Positions 14,991 through 23,116 of a stretch of 44,712 bases of DNA are shown piece after piece. The notes beneath the pieces are model-generated. The model saw only the letters and a program-made list of their open reading frames with translations. It was not told the DNA's origin and did no database searches. Within the stretch, counting starts at the first letter, position 1. The number at the start of each line of letters is the position of its first letter. This DNA is from Nanobdellota archaeon (GTDB taxonomy: Archaea; Nanobdellota; Nanobdellia; Pacearchaeales; GW2011-AR1). The stretch lies in contig JAGQJT010000007.1 in NCBI GenBank assembly GCA_020430505.1, forward strand, positions 1 through 44,712, given 5' to 3'. The translations under genes and the position numbers were made by a program.

Positions 14991-15115
14991 CGCACATCTT
15001 TGGGTGGGACTTATCAATTACAATCACTATTGGATTTAACAGACTTTTAACGAACTCCCTTAAATTTAAGCTTTTTAGTTTGTTAAAAGTACAAATTTTA
15101 ACTCAGTCTCAAACT
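14991..15115 (-). repeat. Right arm of a diverged inverted repeat flanking the methyltransferase gene
   Basis: On the minus strand, reading towards the gene, this arm has AGTTTGAG (15115-15108), CTGTTAAATC (15042-15033), TAGTGATTG (15029-15021) and AAAGATGTGCG (15001-14991), the same order as the left arm. It also holds a long imperfect hairpin: ACTTTTAACGAACT at 15043-15056 pairs with AGTTTGTTAAAAGT at 15077-15090, enclosing the palindrome CTTAAATTTAAG. No coding sequence is seen in 14949-15142. The arms have different hairpins between blocks one and three, so they have diverged considerably. Confidence 0.5.
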
Positions 15116-15142
15116 TTTTTGTTTTTATTCAAGAATAATTAA

Positions 15143-15778
15143 TTATTTTCCTCTTCTCTTTCCAGCTCTTACAGAAGGTCTTACTTTTGAAGTCGGATGT
15201 TTGTTTCTCAAACCACGAGATTTCTTTGCAGCACTTGTAAGTCCATGCATTGTTCTCTTTTTGTTTTGAGGTTTTGTTGTCCAACTCAAGTTTTTATCTT
15301 TCTTGATTTCTGGTCTTTCAGGATCGACACAAATTACTTCATAGAAATAATGTTGCCCATCTTTTCCGATTAAGTATGAATTTAGAACTACAAGGTTTTT
15401 GTATTTCTTTTCAACTCTTTGTTCCGCAATCCACTTGTAAGACATCTTAAGGTTTTTTCTCACGTGAAGTCTCTTTGATCTACGTCCTTTGTTTGGTCTT
15501 TTTCTCTTGTGACCTCCCCTGCCTATTTTTACTCTAACAATAATGAAACCTTTCTTTGCTTTGTATCCTAAAGCTCTTGCTCTGTCTAATCTTAGAGGTT
15601 TACTAACTTTTGTGAAAGAACCAGATGCCCTCCATTCAATCATTCTTTCTCTTAGAGTTTTCTTTTCAGGTTTTTTCCAAGCCTCTCTAATTTTATGGTA
15701 AAGTCCTTTTGCAGATTTAGAAGGAGCTTTCTTTTCTGTTTTAGCTTTAGTTTTTTTAGCTTCTTTTTTCTCGGCCAT
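15143..15778 (-). CDS. rpl15e: Large-subunit ribosomal protein L15e
   Basis: This 211-aa protein starts at MAEKKEAKKTKAK (ATG 15778). A longer in-frame start at 15832 would lie inside tRNA-Ile and is rejected. Residues from GLYHKIREAWKKPEK onward match L15e: RPLRLDRARALGYKAKKG-type segments, GRGGHKRKRPNKGRRS, and the tail HGLTSAAKKSRGLRNKH. It binds 23S rRNA. The Ala/Lys-rich N-terminal extension of about 20 residues is longer than in typical archaeal L15e. The stop is near the right repeat arm of the methyltransferase islet. Confidence 0.96.
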   Translation of the reverse strand: MAEKKEAKKTKAKTEKKAPSKSAKGLYHKIREAWKKPEKKTLRERMIEWRASGSFTKVSKPLRLDRARALGYKAKKGFIIVRVKIGRGGHKRKRPNKGRRSKRLHVRKNLKMSYKWIAEQRVEKKYKNLVVLNSYLIGKDGQHYFYEVICVDPERPEIKKDKNLSWTTKPQNKKRTMHGLTSAAKKSRGLRNKHPTSKVRPSVRAGKRRGK

Positions 15779-15821
15779 GATTATTTTAGAAAAAGTTTGT
15801 TTAAAAAGCTTGTGTACGAAA

Positions 15822-15895
15822 TGATCCTGCACGGATTTGAACCGTGGACCTCTGCCTTATCAGAGCAGCGCTCTACCAGACTGAGCTACAGGATC
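15822..15895 (-). tRNA. tRNA-Ile (GAT)
   Basis: On the minus strand a complete cloverleaf is visible. The acceptor is GATCCTG with CAGGATC, the D-arm is GCTC/GAGC, the anticodon stem is CTGCT/GGCAG with loop CTGATAA, and the T-arm is CACGG-TTCAAAT-CCGTG. Anticodon GAT is at 15859-15861. There is no intron and no encoded CCA; the discriminator is A. It lies about 43 bases upstream of the L15e start on the same strand. Confidence 0.97.
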
Positions 15896-15924
15896 GTCCG
15901 GTATTTTTGATAGAAATTGTAAAT

Positions 15925-16587
15925 TTATAAAGATTGTGAATCGTTTTCTGTGTCTAATTCTAGCATAAGTTTTTCTTTTGAAAGAAGATACCTTGTCAGA
16001 GGAAGATTTATGTTTATTATTTTTGAATAAGCATTTTTTTCTGCAATTGCTCTAACTTCAATTCCATTTGCTAATCTGGTAATTGATATGTCATTTATAG
16101 AATTCACTCCTGGAACTTCCAGCTCGTAATTTAATTTATCTCCAATTCTTCTAACTTGTGTTTTTGGTTCTTCTTTCTTTGCATTCTGGTATCTCTTTAA
16201 ATTTTCCTCTGAAAAATTTATTGGCAAAGTTTTTCTTGGCATTTTGTTCTTTTTTTGCATGCCAATCATATTTGGTTTTACTTCTTTTCCATTTATCATT
16301 AATCTTATATTTGAAGACGGGAGTTTATTTGGAGAATTAAATTGTTTCATTTCTTTTTGCATTTCTTTTTCAAGCATCTTTAATGTGTTCCCAATCATTC
16401 TGTTTAAGAATCCTCCTCCAAAGTTTCCAAATTCAGAATTTGTATCTCTATTTAGGGCATCATTTTTCCCTAGCATTCCCCAATCTTTTTTTGAATTTGA
16501 TTTTAAGTGGATTCCACAACTAGGGCAAAATTCATAATTTTCTTTTAATTTTTCTCCACAATTTGCACAAGATTTTTTATTAAACAT
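15925..16587 (-). CDS. Zinc-ribbon protein with Hsp20-like C-terminal domain
   Basis: This 220-aa protein begins with a zinc ribbon (KSCANCGEKL, then EFCPSCGIHL). A low-complexity Gly/Asn/Met-rich linker with FGNFGGGFLNRMIG follows. The C-terminal 80 residues (YELEVPGVNSINDISITRLA, then GIEVRAIAEKNAYSKI) resemble the alpha-crystallin/CS beta-sandwich. A chaperone-like or adaptor role is inferred; the IXI tail motif of classical Hsp20 is missing. It is upstream of tRNA-Ile on the same strand and downstream of the MFS transporter. The assignment of the C-terminal domain is moderately certain. Confidence 0.65.
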   Translation of the reverse strand: MFNKKSCANCGEKLKENYEFCPSCGIHLKSNSKKDWGMLGKNDALNRDTNSEFGNFGGGFLNRMIGNTLKMLEKEMQKEMKQFNSPNKLPSSNIRLMINGKEVKPNMIGMQKKNKMPRKTLPINFSEENLKRYQNAKKEEPKTQVRRIGDKLNYELEVPGVNSINDISITRLANGIEVRAIAEKNAYSKIININLPLTRYLLSKEKLMLELDTENDSQSL

Positions 16588-16624
16588 AGTTATTATTAAG
16601 CCTTTTTATTTTAAAAGGTTTGGG

Positions 16625-18013
16625 TCACTTCTCAACGATATAATTTTTGATTGAGGCTATCTCTGTAGCATCCTCCATTAGGGTCGATCGAGTTTCTTTA
16701 AACATTATATGCTCTAACTCTTTTAATCCTTTGAATTTTTGTTTGTGTTGGACCTCTCTAAATTGGGGGATAAATATCCAAACCACAATCATTCTGAGTA
16801 TCGCTCCTATGAAGAAGATTAATAAAATTGGTTCTACCCAGCTAGGATTTAGCCATTTTATCATTGCTGCTGAAATTAGTCCTCCAATTATTGCGCCAAC
16901 TCCCACTATAAAGTTAAAGAATGAAATTGCATCTGGTCTTTTTTCTTTTGGAGTATTATCATAAATGAAATTTCCTGAGACCATTGTGAAAGCGTACCAG
17001 GTTGTGCCCCCTATTAATCCAGGAATTAAGAAGAGATAAATCTTCGAAGTTGATAATATCCACCATAGTGGGCTTAGAGGGATTAAAGCCGCTGTCAAAG
17101 CTATGACTGCATAGTTTCCATATTTATCTGCAATTTTTCCCCAAAAATTTAATGTGAAAACAGAGAAGATCATTCCAGATAAAGAGATTAAAATATAGGT
17201 TATGTAATCAAACTGAAGGATTCTTAATAAATAAATTGCACCCAAAGGGGTCGAAATTCCCATTGCAATTGCAAAAATTCCTCTGAATAGTGTGAACTTT
17301 CCGAAATTTGTTTTGCCTAATTCTCTAAAAGATTTTCCTAAATTTATTTCTTTCTTATCTTTTTTGTGTGTAGGGTCGTAGTGTCTTCTCAAAAGGGTAG
17401 AGCAGTAAAATCTAGATATTGCAGCGATTCCAAAGAAGATTATGAATCCTAGCATTGCCTTTCCAGATTCCTTCATTGCTTCCAAAATAAGTGAGGCTCC
17501 TATTGTTAAAACTATTGTCATAAATGTAGTTATTGTAGTTCTTTTTGCATACCATCTTCCTCTAAATTTTTTATCAACAACATCCCCCATCAATGAAAAC
17601 CATGCTGGATGGCCTATTCCTCCTGCGGAAAGTAAAATGAATAAATCAATGAAGAGTAATGCTGGCAAAAATTGAGTCCAAATATCTTTTAGATATAAGA
17701 ATCCAATTAGGGCTATTAGCAAAAATCCTAACGAATTTACTAATGTTGCGTTTGATACTATCTCTCTCCTTGATTTTGTTTTAGCTAGTTTTGCTCCAAA
17801 GATTTGCGTTGCTGAAGAAAGGTTCCACAAGGTGTTTATTAGTGCTACCATTACATTAGAAGAATTAATTGCAATTGCAAAAGGCGAAATAAAATGGTCT
17901 CCAAAGGATACTCTGAATGTCCAAAAGATTCCTTCCTTTATTGAAAGTCTTCTTGTTTTATGTTTTAGCTCAATTTCCTCTTTTTTGTTCATTTTCTTGA
18001 GTATAATAATCAT
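16625..18013 (-). CDS. Major facilitator superfamily transporter
   Basis: This 462-aa membrane protein has about twelve hydrophobic segments in two halves, with a long central charged loop (RRHYDPTHKKDKKEINLGKS) between them. WGKIADKYGNYAVIALTA in the second half fits the MFS loop motif, and a similar AKLAKTKSRREIVSNATLVN stretch occurs in the first. The substrate is unknown. ATG 18013 has a TTTAAAA element about 25 bases upstream; ATG 17992 (MNKKEEIEL) is an alternative start. It is divergent from the 126-aa gene at 18041, with only 27 bases between, so the promoters overlap. Confidence 0.88.
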   Translation of the reverse strand: MIIILKKMNKKEEIELKHKTRRLSIKEGIFWTFRVSFGDHFISPFAIAINSSNVMVALINTLWNLSSATQIFGAKLAKTKSRREIVSNATLVNSLGFLLIALIGFLYLKDIWTQFLPALLFIDLFILLSAGGIGHPAWFSLMGDVVDKKFRGRWYAKRTTITTFMTIVLTIGASLILEAMKESGKAMLGFIIFFGIAAISRFYCSTLLRRHYDPTHKKDKKEINLGKSFRELGKTNFGKFTLFRGIFAIAMGISTPLGAIYLLRILQFDYITYILISLSGMIFSVFTLNFWGKIADKYGNYAVIALTAALIPLSPLWWILSTSKIYLFLIPGLIGGTTWYAFTMVSGNFIYDNTPKEKRPDAISFFNFIVGVGAIIGGLISAAMIKWLNPSWVEPILLIFFIGAILRMIVVWIFIPQFREVQHKQKFKGLKELEHIMFKETRSTLMEDATEIASIKNYIVEK

Positions 18014-18040
18014 TAAATAGTTAAAATTGTTTTAAAATTT

Positions 18041-18421
18041 ATGGGGAAAAGAATATTCAAGAAAAGCCGTCATATAAGATGGAACTGGGAACAATCCCCA
18101 GATGATTCTGAAATGGTTAGATACCATTTTGTGGTTGTGGATGATAAAGATCGAGATGGAAAAATTGCTAAAATTATGCATAATGCCTTGAAAAAATCTA
18201 TCGTTAGCTATCCTTTTAATCCTATAAGAGAAGATCTTGAGGGCAGGGTTGGAAATTCTGGGCTAAGATATCTCTTTGAAACTTATGACACGAAATATTC
18301 TTCTGAATTTATGGATCCTTCAAAGATTTTTGAAAGAGTTGTAAAAGATCCTAATTTGAAAGAAAGAGTTAGAAAAGGTTTTTCTGTTGAAGATTATGTT
18401 GCAGATTTTTATGATGTTTAA
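18041..18421 (+). CDS. 126-aa protein of unknown function
   Basis: A soluble protein starting MGKRIFKKSRHIRWNWEQSP. It has a basic, aromatic N-terminus, an Asp-rich turn (VVVDDKDRDGKIAKIM) and an acidic C-terminus ending VEDYVADFYDV. No motif is recognised. It is divergent from the MFS transporter with a shared 27-bp promoter region, and convergent with the next gene, overlapping it by four bases. The frame is uninterrupted and its codon use resembles that of its neighbours. Confidence 0.6.
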   Translation: MGKRIFKKSRHIRWNWEQSPDDSEMVRYHFVVVDDKDRDGKIAKIMHNALKKSIVSYPFNPIREDLEGRVGNSGLRYLFETYDTKYSSEFMDPSKIFERVVKDPNLKERVRKGFSVEDYVADFYDV

Positions 18422-18864
18422 GGGAATGTTTTATATGCATTAAACCTTCCTTCTTTACCATCATCAAAAAGTTTTATTTTTCCGTCAAAAGTTATTTCTA
18501 TTAACCAATCATCTATACCATTTCTCAAAGTGGTCTTTTTTACAATAAAATTTAAAATTGGTTCATTTGGGTCATCATAATATGGGTAAATTCGCATTAA
18601 CTTTTCATCCCTATATTCTATTTTGAATCCATTAATGTAATGCTTATTTTTATCTATTTTTATGATCGGTTTTTTATCTACAAAGAAAATCATTTCATCT
18701 TTTATTTGCATCTCTAAGGATTTTCCGGATAAATTTTTTGAAACTAATCCTTTTCTATTTCCCAAACTAAATGGACTTATTACTATAAATTCCGCAGCAT
18801 AATTTTCTAAAACATAGTTTAAGTTTTCAAGATCTCTTCTTTTTTTAGTTAAATATTGAGTCAT
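18418..18864 (-). CDS. 148-aa protein of unknown function
   Basis: The protein starts MTQYLTKKRRDLENLNYVLE. After the charged N-terminal helix it is predicted to be mainly beta-strand (MIFFVDKKPIIKIDKNKHYI, WLIEITFDGKIKLFDDGK), perhaps a small beta-sandwich or barrel. There are no cysteines, membrane segments or catalytic motifs that I recognise. It is convergent with the 126-aa gene and divergent from metG at 18925, about 60 bases away, with an AT-rich TATA-like stretch between. Confidence 0.6.
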   Translation of the reverse strand: MTQYLTKKRRDLENLNYVLENYAAEFIVISPFSLGNRKGLVSKNLSGKSLEMQIKDEMIFFVDKKPIIKIDKNKHYINGFKIEYRDEKLMRIYPYYDDPNEPILNFIVKKTTLRNGIDDWLIEITFDGKIKLFDDGKEGRFNAYKTFP

Positions 18865-18924
18865 TAATTTAATTGGAGGTTAATAATTAAATAATTTTAT
18901 ATACTAAAATAGTCCTTTTCTTTC

Positions 18925-20694
18925 ATGATAAAGAAAAAATTTTATGTTACAACTCCAATTTACTATCCAAATGATATCCCTCATGTTGGGCATGCTTATA
19001 CCACGATAGTTGCAGATGTTTTAGCTAGATGGAACAGGCTCAAAGGAAATGATGTTTTTTTCTTAACAGGGACTGATGACCATGGGAAGAAAATTGCGGA
19101 AACTGCTAAGGATAAAGGTAAGAAACCTAAAGAGTTTGTTGATGGTTTAATTCCAGTGTTTAAGGAAAATTGGAAAAGTTTGAATATAGATTATGATAAA
19201 TTCATAAGAACTACTGATAAAGATCACGAGAAAGTTGTTCAAGAGATGCTACAAAAATCTTTTGACAATGGAGATATTTACAAAGGAAATTATGAAGGGC
19301 TTTATTGTGTTGGTTGCGAAGCTTATTACACCGAAAAAGATTTGGAAGATGGAAGATGTCCCATTCACAAGAAACCTGTAGAATTGATAAAAGAAGAGAG
19401 TTATTTTTTTAAGTTAAGTAAGTACCAAGATAAACTTTTGAAACTTTATGGAAAAAATCCTAATTTTATTTTACCTAAGTCAAAGAAAAATGAAATAGTG
19501 AATCGTGTTAAGGAAGGTCTTAGAGATTTAAGTATTTCAAGAACTAGTTTTGATTGGGGTGTTCCTTTGCCTTTTGATAAAAAACATGTTTGCTATGTTT
19601 GGTTTGATGCTTTGTTTAATTATTATTCTGGAGGAAAAAAATATTGGCCTGCGAATGTTCACTTGATTGGAAAAGATATTCTTTGGTTTCACTCTGTTTA
19701 TTGGCCTGCTTTTTTGATGTCTGTGGGTTTGGATTTGCCTAAGACAGTTTTTGCACACGGGTGGTGGACTTTTGATAAAGAAAAGATTTCGAAATCTAGA
19801 GGAAAAGTATTGAGTGTTAAAGAGTTGATTTCCATTGCAGGTGTTGATTCTGCCAGATACTTTTTATGCCGAGCAACTCCTTTTGGAGATGATGGAGATT
19901 TTTCTGAAAAGGCTTTAATTGAGAGACACAATAATGAACTTGCAAACAAACTTGGAAATTTGGTTAGTAGGGTTAGTGGATTAATTGAAAAGTTTGGGAT
20001 TGAAAAAACACCAAATAAATTCATTAAAAAACTGAATGAAAAGAAGATTGAAAAGTTGTTTGAGAATTATGAATTTGATAAAGTTTTGAATGAAATTTTT
20101 GCATTTATTGATGATTGTAATGAATATGTTCAGAGTAAGAAAATTTGGGAAACTAAAGACAAAAAAGCGCTTTATGAATTGAAAGAATCAATTTTGAAAA
20201 TTGCGGAGTTGTTGCAGGCTTTTATTCCAGAGAGTGCCGAGAAGATAACTAAACAATTTTCTGCGAAGAATATTAAGAAAGGTGAAATTTTATTTAAGAA
20301 AATTGAAATTGATGAAAAGATTAATAAAAATGAAAAACCTGAAGGAATTATGACAATGAGTGAAGTTACATTTGGAGATTGGGAAAAACTTGATTTGAGG
20401 GTTGCACAAATTAAGAAAGTTGAGGATATTGAAGGGGCAGATAAACTTTACAAAGTTGAATTGGATGTTGGAAAGGAAATTGGAAAGAGAATCATCTGTG
20501 CTGGTTTAAAAGAGTATTATTCTAAAGAGGATTTGAAAGGAAAGAAAATTATTTATTTTTCAAATCTTGCGCCAAGAAAAATGAGAGGAATTGAAAGTCA
20601 AGGAATGCTTTTGGCCGCTTCAACTGAAGGGCATAAGAAAGTTGTTTTAATTGCTCCTGAGAAAGATATTGAATTGGGAAGTAGGGTTGGTTGA
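18925..20694 (+). CDS. metG: Methionyl-tRNA synthetase, bacterial-type
   Basis: This 589-aa enzyme has the class-I signature PHVGH at residues 19-23 (HIGH equivalent), KISKSRG near 287-293, and FLTGTDDHGKK. The connective peptide has a single zinc knuckle (CVGCEAYYTEKDL, then CPIHKKPVE), followed by KEESYFF, which is the bacterial MetG pattern. A C-terminal EMAPII-like tRNA-binding domain (FGDWEKLDLRVAQIKKVE) occupies roughly 480-589. It charges tRNA-Met. Bacterial-type MetRS in an archaeal context suggests transfer. The deaminase gene overlaps its stop. Confidence 0.94.
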   Translation: MIKKKFYVTTPIYYPNDIPHVGHAYTTIVADVLARWNRLKGNDVFFLTGTDDHGKKIAETAKDKGKKPKEFVDGLIPVFKENWKSLNIDYDKFIRTTDKDHEKVVQEMLQKSFDNGDIYKGNYEGLYCVGCEAYYTEKDLEDGRCPIHKKPVELIKEESYFFKLSKYQDKLLKLYGKNPNFILPKSKKNEIVNRVKEGLRDLSISRTSFDWGVPLPFDKKHVCYVWFDALFNYYSGGKKYWPANVHLIGKDILWFHSVYWPAFLMSVGLDLPKTVFAHGWWTFDKEKISKSRGKVLSVKELISIAGVDSARYFLCRATPFGDDGDFSEKALIERHNNELANKLGNLVSRVSGLIEKFGIEKTPNKFIKKLNEKKIEKLFENYEFDKVLNEIFAFIDDCNEYVQSKKIWETKDKKALYELKESILKIAELLQAFIPESAEKITKQFSAKNIKKGEILFKKIEIDEKINKNEKPEGIMTMSEVTFGDWEKLDLRVAQIKKVEDIEGADKLYKVELDVGKEIGKRIICAGLKEYYSKEDLKGKKIIYFSNLAPRKMRGIESQGMLLAASTEGHKKVVLIAPEKDIELGSRVG

Positions 20695-21185
20695 AAGTGA
20701 AAATTTTGAAGGGAGAGGAGTTTGAAAAAGCTCTTAATTATATTAAAATGTCGGGGGATGTTGCAAAGAGTTCCTCTTGTGAGAGGGTAAAGGGAGGTTC
20801 TGTAATCGTTAAAGATGGTGAAATAATTGGAAGAGGGTTTAATTCTCCCCCTGGAAACATTGAGAACCAAAAAAGATGTTTAAATTCTAAAAAGGATTAT
20901 GATGCAAAAGTTACTGACAAGACATGTTGTATTCATGCTGAAGAAAGAGCAATGTTTGATGCGCTAAGAAATAATTCTGAAAAGATACCTGGTTCTAGAA
21001 TCTATTTTACAAGATTAGGGTCTAATGGAGAAATTGAATTTTCTAAAGAACCTTATTGTACAATCTGTAGTAAAATGGCCTTAGATCTGGGAATTAAGGA
21101 GTTTGTTCTCTATCATGAAAAGGGAATTTGCTCTTATGGGTTAGAAGAATATAATGAATTAAGTTTTAATTATCTCCCAAAATAA
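20691..21185 (+). CDS. Cytidine/deoxycytidylate deaminase family protein
   Basis: This 164-aa zinc deaminase has the catalytic CIHAEERAMFDAL, with the His zinc ligand and Glu proton shuttle, and the second zinc site EPYCTICSKMALD. The usual PCxxC has an extra Tyr, giving PYCxxC. It probably deaminates a cytosine-containing nucleotide, but a tRNA or other base substrate is possible. It has no ATG at the N-terminus; TTG 20691 overlaps the metG stop as TTGA, and GTG 20697 is an alternative. GGGAAG just upstream could serve as a ribosome-binding site. It is co-transcribed with metG. Confidence 0.82.
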   Translation: MKVKILKGEEFEKALNYIKMSGDVAKSSSCERVKGGSVIVKDGEIIGRGFNSPPGNIENQKRCLNSKKDYDAKVTDKTCCIHAEERAMFDALRNNSEKIPGSRIYFTRLGSNGEIEFSKEPYCTICSKMALDLGIKEFVLYHEKGICSYGLEEYNELSFNYLPK

Positions 21186-21188
21186 AAA

Positions 21189-21950
21189 TTACCTTCTGAA
21201 AAAAAATCTCCAAATTGAAGGAGAATCTTTGCTAGAATCATAATCTACTTCTAAAATCTTTGCCGCAATTTCTTTGTAAGCTCTAGCAGGTTTGGATCTT
21301 GGATGAGTGTGGACTAATGCATTCTTTAAACTTAATGCTTCTTGCGCGCATTTATCTTCAGGAATACTTCCTAAAACTGGAGCTTCTAACATATCTTTAA
21401 CCACATCTGGAGTCATCTCCGATTTGTTTCTTCTAACTCTTGTAACTATTACTCCTGCTACTTCTTTTTTCATTTCTTCCAAAAGTTTGATTGTTTTCAA
21501 GGCATCAGTTATTGCAGGCATTTCGGGATTTGTAACAAGAATTATCTCATCTGCTGTTTCCATTGCAGAAATTGCTTCTTTCCCTAATCCTGCTGCGCTA
21601 TCAATTATAATATACTCTCCAAGCTTTTTGAAATCTTCTTTTAGTTCCTTTAATCTTTCGGGTTTCATTTTTTTTAATTCCTTAATTGAAAGTGAAGAAG
21701 GCATAATCTTTAGACCGGAATCATGTTCATAAACTGCTTCGTCTGGATCTGCTTTTTTTGATAGTACATGATTTAAATTTATTGGCACTTCAGGAGAATT
21801 TAAATGAATTCCGACGTTTGGAGTTGAAAGATTCCCATCAATAACTAAGACATCTTTACCGAAATAATTCATAGCAGCACCTAAATTTATTGCAGTGGTT
21901 GTTTTTCCAACACCTCCCTTTCCTGACGTAATAACAATAATTTTGCTCAT
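21189..21950 (-). CDS. minD: MinD-like ParA-superfamily ATPase
   Basis: This 253-aa protein has the deviant Walker A SGKGGVGKTTTAINLG, the switch-I-like VIDGNLSTPNVG and the Walker B-like IIIDSAAGLGKE. It also has the MinD segment LVTNPEMPAITDALKTIKLL. The C-terminus SIWRFFFRR is short, aromatic and basic, as expected of a membrane-targeting tail. It may position cell-surface or division structures; no MinC or MinE is present, which is normal for archaea. It lies downstream of a run of helical small genes on the same strand. Confidence 0.92.
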   Translation of the reverse strand: MSKIIVITSGKGGVGKTTTAINLGAAMNYFGKDVLVIDGNLSTPNVGIHLNSPEVPINLNHVLSKKADPDEAVYEHDSGLKIMPSSLSIKELKKMKPERLKELKEDFKKLGEYIIIDSAAGLGKEAISAMETADEIILVTNPEMPAITDALKTIKLLEEMKKEVAGVIVTRVRRNKSEMTPDVVKDMLEAPVLGSIPEDKCAQEALSLKNALVHTHPRSKPARAYKEIAAKILEVDYDSSKDSPSIWRFFFRR

Positions 21951-21968
21951 TTTACCTAAATCCGACGT

Positions 21969-22409
21969 TTAAGATAGGAGAAGTTGTTTTGTGGTGCTTA
22001 TAAACTTTTCTAACATGTCTGCATAAATTTTTAGTTGTTCTAAATTAACTTCGATGATTTCTCCACGGTAAGAAATTTTTAAACAAACATTTTTTCTGAA
22101 TTCTCCTATTCTTTCCATTCTTAAAGATTCAATTTTTCTTAGCATTTCATAGAATTCTAAAACCTTTTGAAAGTTTTTGTCTTTTTTGAAAACTCTTTTC
22201 ATTTCATCTATCTTCTGAACATTGTTTTCTGGGACAACTTTTATTTTTCCTTTTTTCTTTTGATCTAGAAGGATTGCATCTATACTAGTATCTATCATTT
22301 TCCTCCATCTTAATAGTAAGTTTAAAATAACATCACATGTCTTAGTGTATTTTAAACTGACATAAAGAAGATGGTCCGCGCTTATTTTCTCCTGGATTAT
22401 GTCTTCCAT
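21969..22409 (-). CDS. 146-aa helical protein of unknown function
   Basis: I place the start at ATG 22409 (MEDIIQEKISADHLLYVSLK); two codons upstream there is only a TTG. The protein is nearly all helix, with two long helices around KYTKTCDVILNLLLRWRKMI and LRKIESLRMERIGEF and a C-terminal helix. RWRKMIDTSIDAILL is the most distinctive segment. No known motif is found. It ends 18 bases upstream of minD on the same strand, so it may be co-transcribed with it and could be a partner. Confidence 0.65.
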   Translation of the reverse strand: MEDIIQEKISADHLLYVSLKYTKTCDVILNLLLRWRKMIDTSIDAILLDQKKKGKIKVVPENNVQKIDEMKRVFKKDKNFQKVLEFYEMLRKIESLRMERIGEFRKNVCLKISYRGEIIEVNLEQLKIYADMLEKFISTTKQLLLS

Positions 22410-22470
22410 TGTCAAAATTTTAATTTTTTGAACTCAGATACGAGAATTTCAGAGTTTTTATACTTTGTCT

Positions 22471-22836
22471 CTAAAAGCTTTTTATTTTCAAAATTAATAC
22501 TTTTAGCATTTTTATGAAATCGAGTAGTTTTTGGTTTGAAAATTTGTTTATTTCTTGTTCTTTTGATAAAATTATTATTTCCTCTTCCTTTAGGAATTCC
22601 ATTTCACTTTGTCTGTGGCTTCTTGTTAATTCAAAGATTTCTTGAACTTCTTCTTTGTCGAAAATTTCGTGTTTTATTGGAAAGATCTCTATTATATCTT
22701 TAAGAGTTTCTTCTATTTTTTCAAGAACTAAAAACGAAAGTTGTTTGTTTTTTGTTATTTTAGCTAGGACTAATAGTTTGTCTATTTTTTGAATTTTTTC
22801 TTCAATTTCGCCTATTCTTCTGCTTGGAATTATCAT
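22471..22836 (-). CDS. 121-aa coiled-coil-like protein of unknown function
   Basis: The protein starts MIIPSRRIGEIEEKIQKIDK and consists almost wholly of charged helices, with heptad-like spacing of Ile and Leu (EIEEKIQKIDKLLVLAKI, then LEKIEETLKDIIEIF). No membrane segment, zinc site or catalytic motif is seen. It lies between the 146-aa and 66-aa genes on the same strand. It may take part in a complex with the neighbouring helical proteins, but this is only suggested by composition and proximity. Confidence 0.6.
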   Translation of the reverse strand: MIIPSRRIGEIEEKIQKIDKLLVLAKITKNKQLSFLVLEKIEETLKDIIEIFPIKHEIFDKEEVQEIFELTRSHRQSEMEFLKEEEIIILSKEQEINKFSNQKLLDFIKMLKVLILKIKSF

Positions 22837-22875
22837 ATATTTTAGAAGTCTTTGAAATTAATATATTTTGGGATT

Positions 22876-23076
22876 TTATGTTTGAGAGACATAGCAATTT
22901 CCTGAACTTATTTCAGAATGTCCTGCTTTGTAATTTGATTCTCTCTTGACATTTGCCATTTCTTCATTCTGTTTTAAAGTATTTTCTATGTGTTCTGGGC
23001 CTAATTGATCAATGGTTTCAATCTTTCCCTCAAGTCTTAATTTTTCTAAAAAATTTCCTGAGATTACCTTAATCAT
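22876..23076 (-). CDS. 66-aa protein of unknown function
   Basis: A short protein starting MIKVISGNFLEKLRLEGKIE and ending SSGNCYVSQT. The first half is helical and the second polar, with a single Cys. It has an intact frame and lies between NAC and the 121-aa gene on the same strand. TTTTTAGAT and nearby AT-rich sequence upstream could be a promoter. I cannot assign a family, and its reality rests only on the open frame and its position. Confidence 0.45.
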   Translation of the reverse strand: MIKVISGNFLEKLRLEGKIETIDQLGPEHIENTLKQNEEMANVKRESNYKAGHSEISSGNCYVSQT

Positions 23077-23116
23077 TATTTAATTGGAGTTTTTAGATTT
23101 ATAAGAATTATTGCAT

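Noticed and set aside
14204-15090. Integron attC sites flanking the methyltransferase gene
   Set aside because: ATTTAAC and GTTAAA-like boxes occur, but no complete RYYYAAC/GTTRRRY pair is present, the two arms are inverted rather than in the same orientation, and no integron integrase is in the window.
15779-15832. Longer L15e start at 15832
   Set aside because: It would place the start codon inside tRNA-Ile. MAEKKEAKK at 15778 is the better start.
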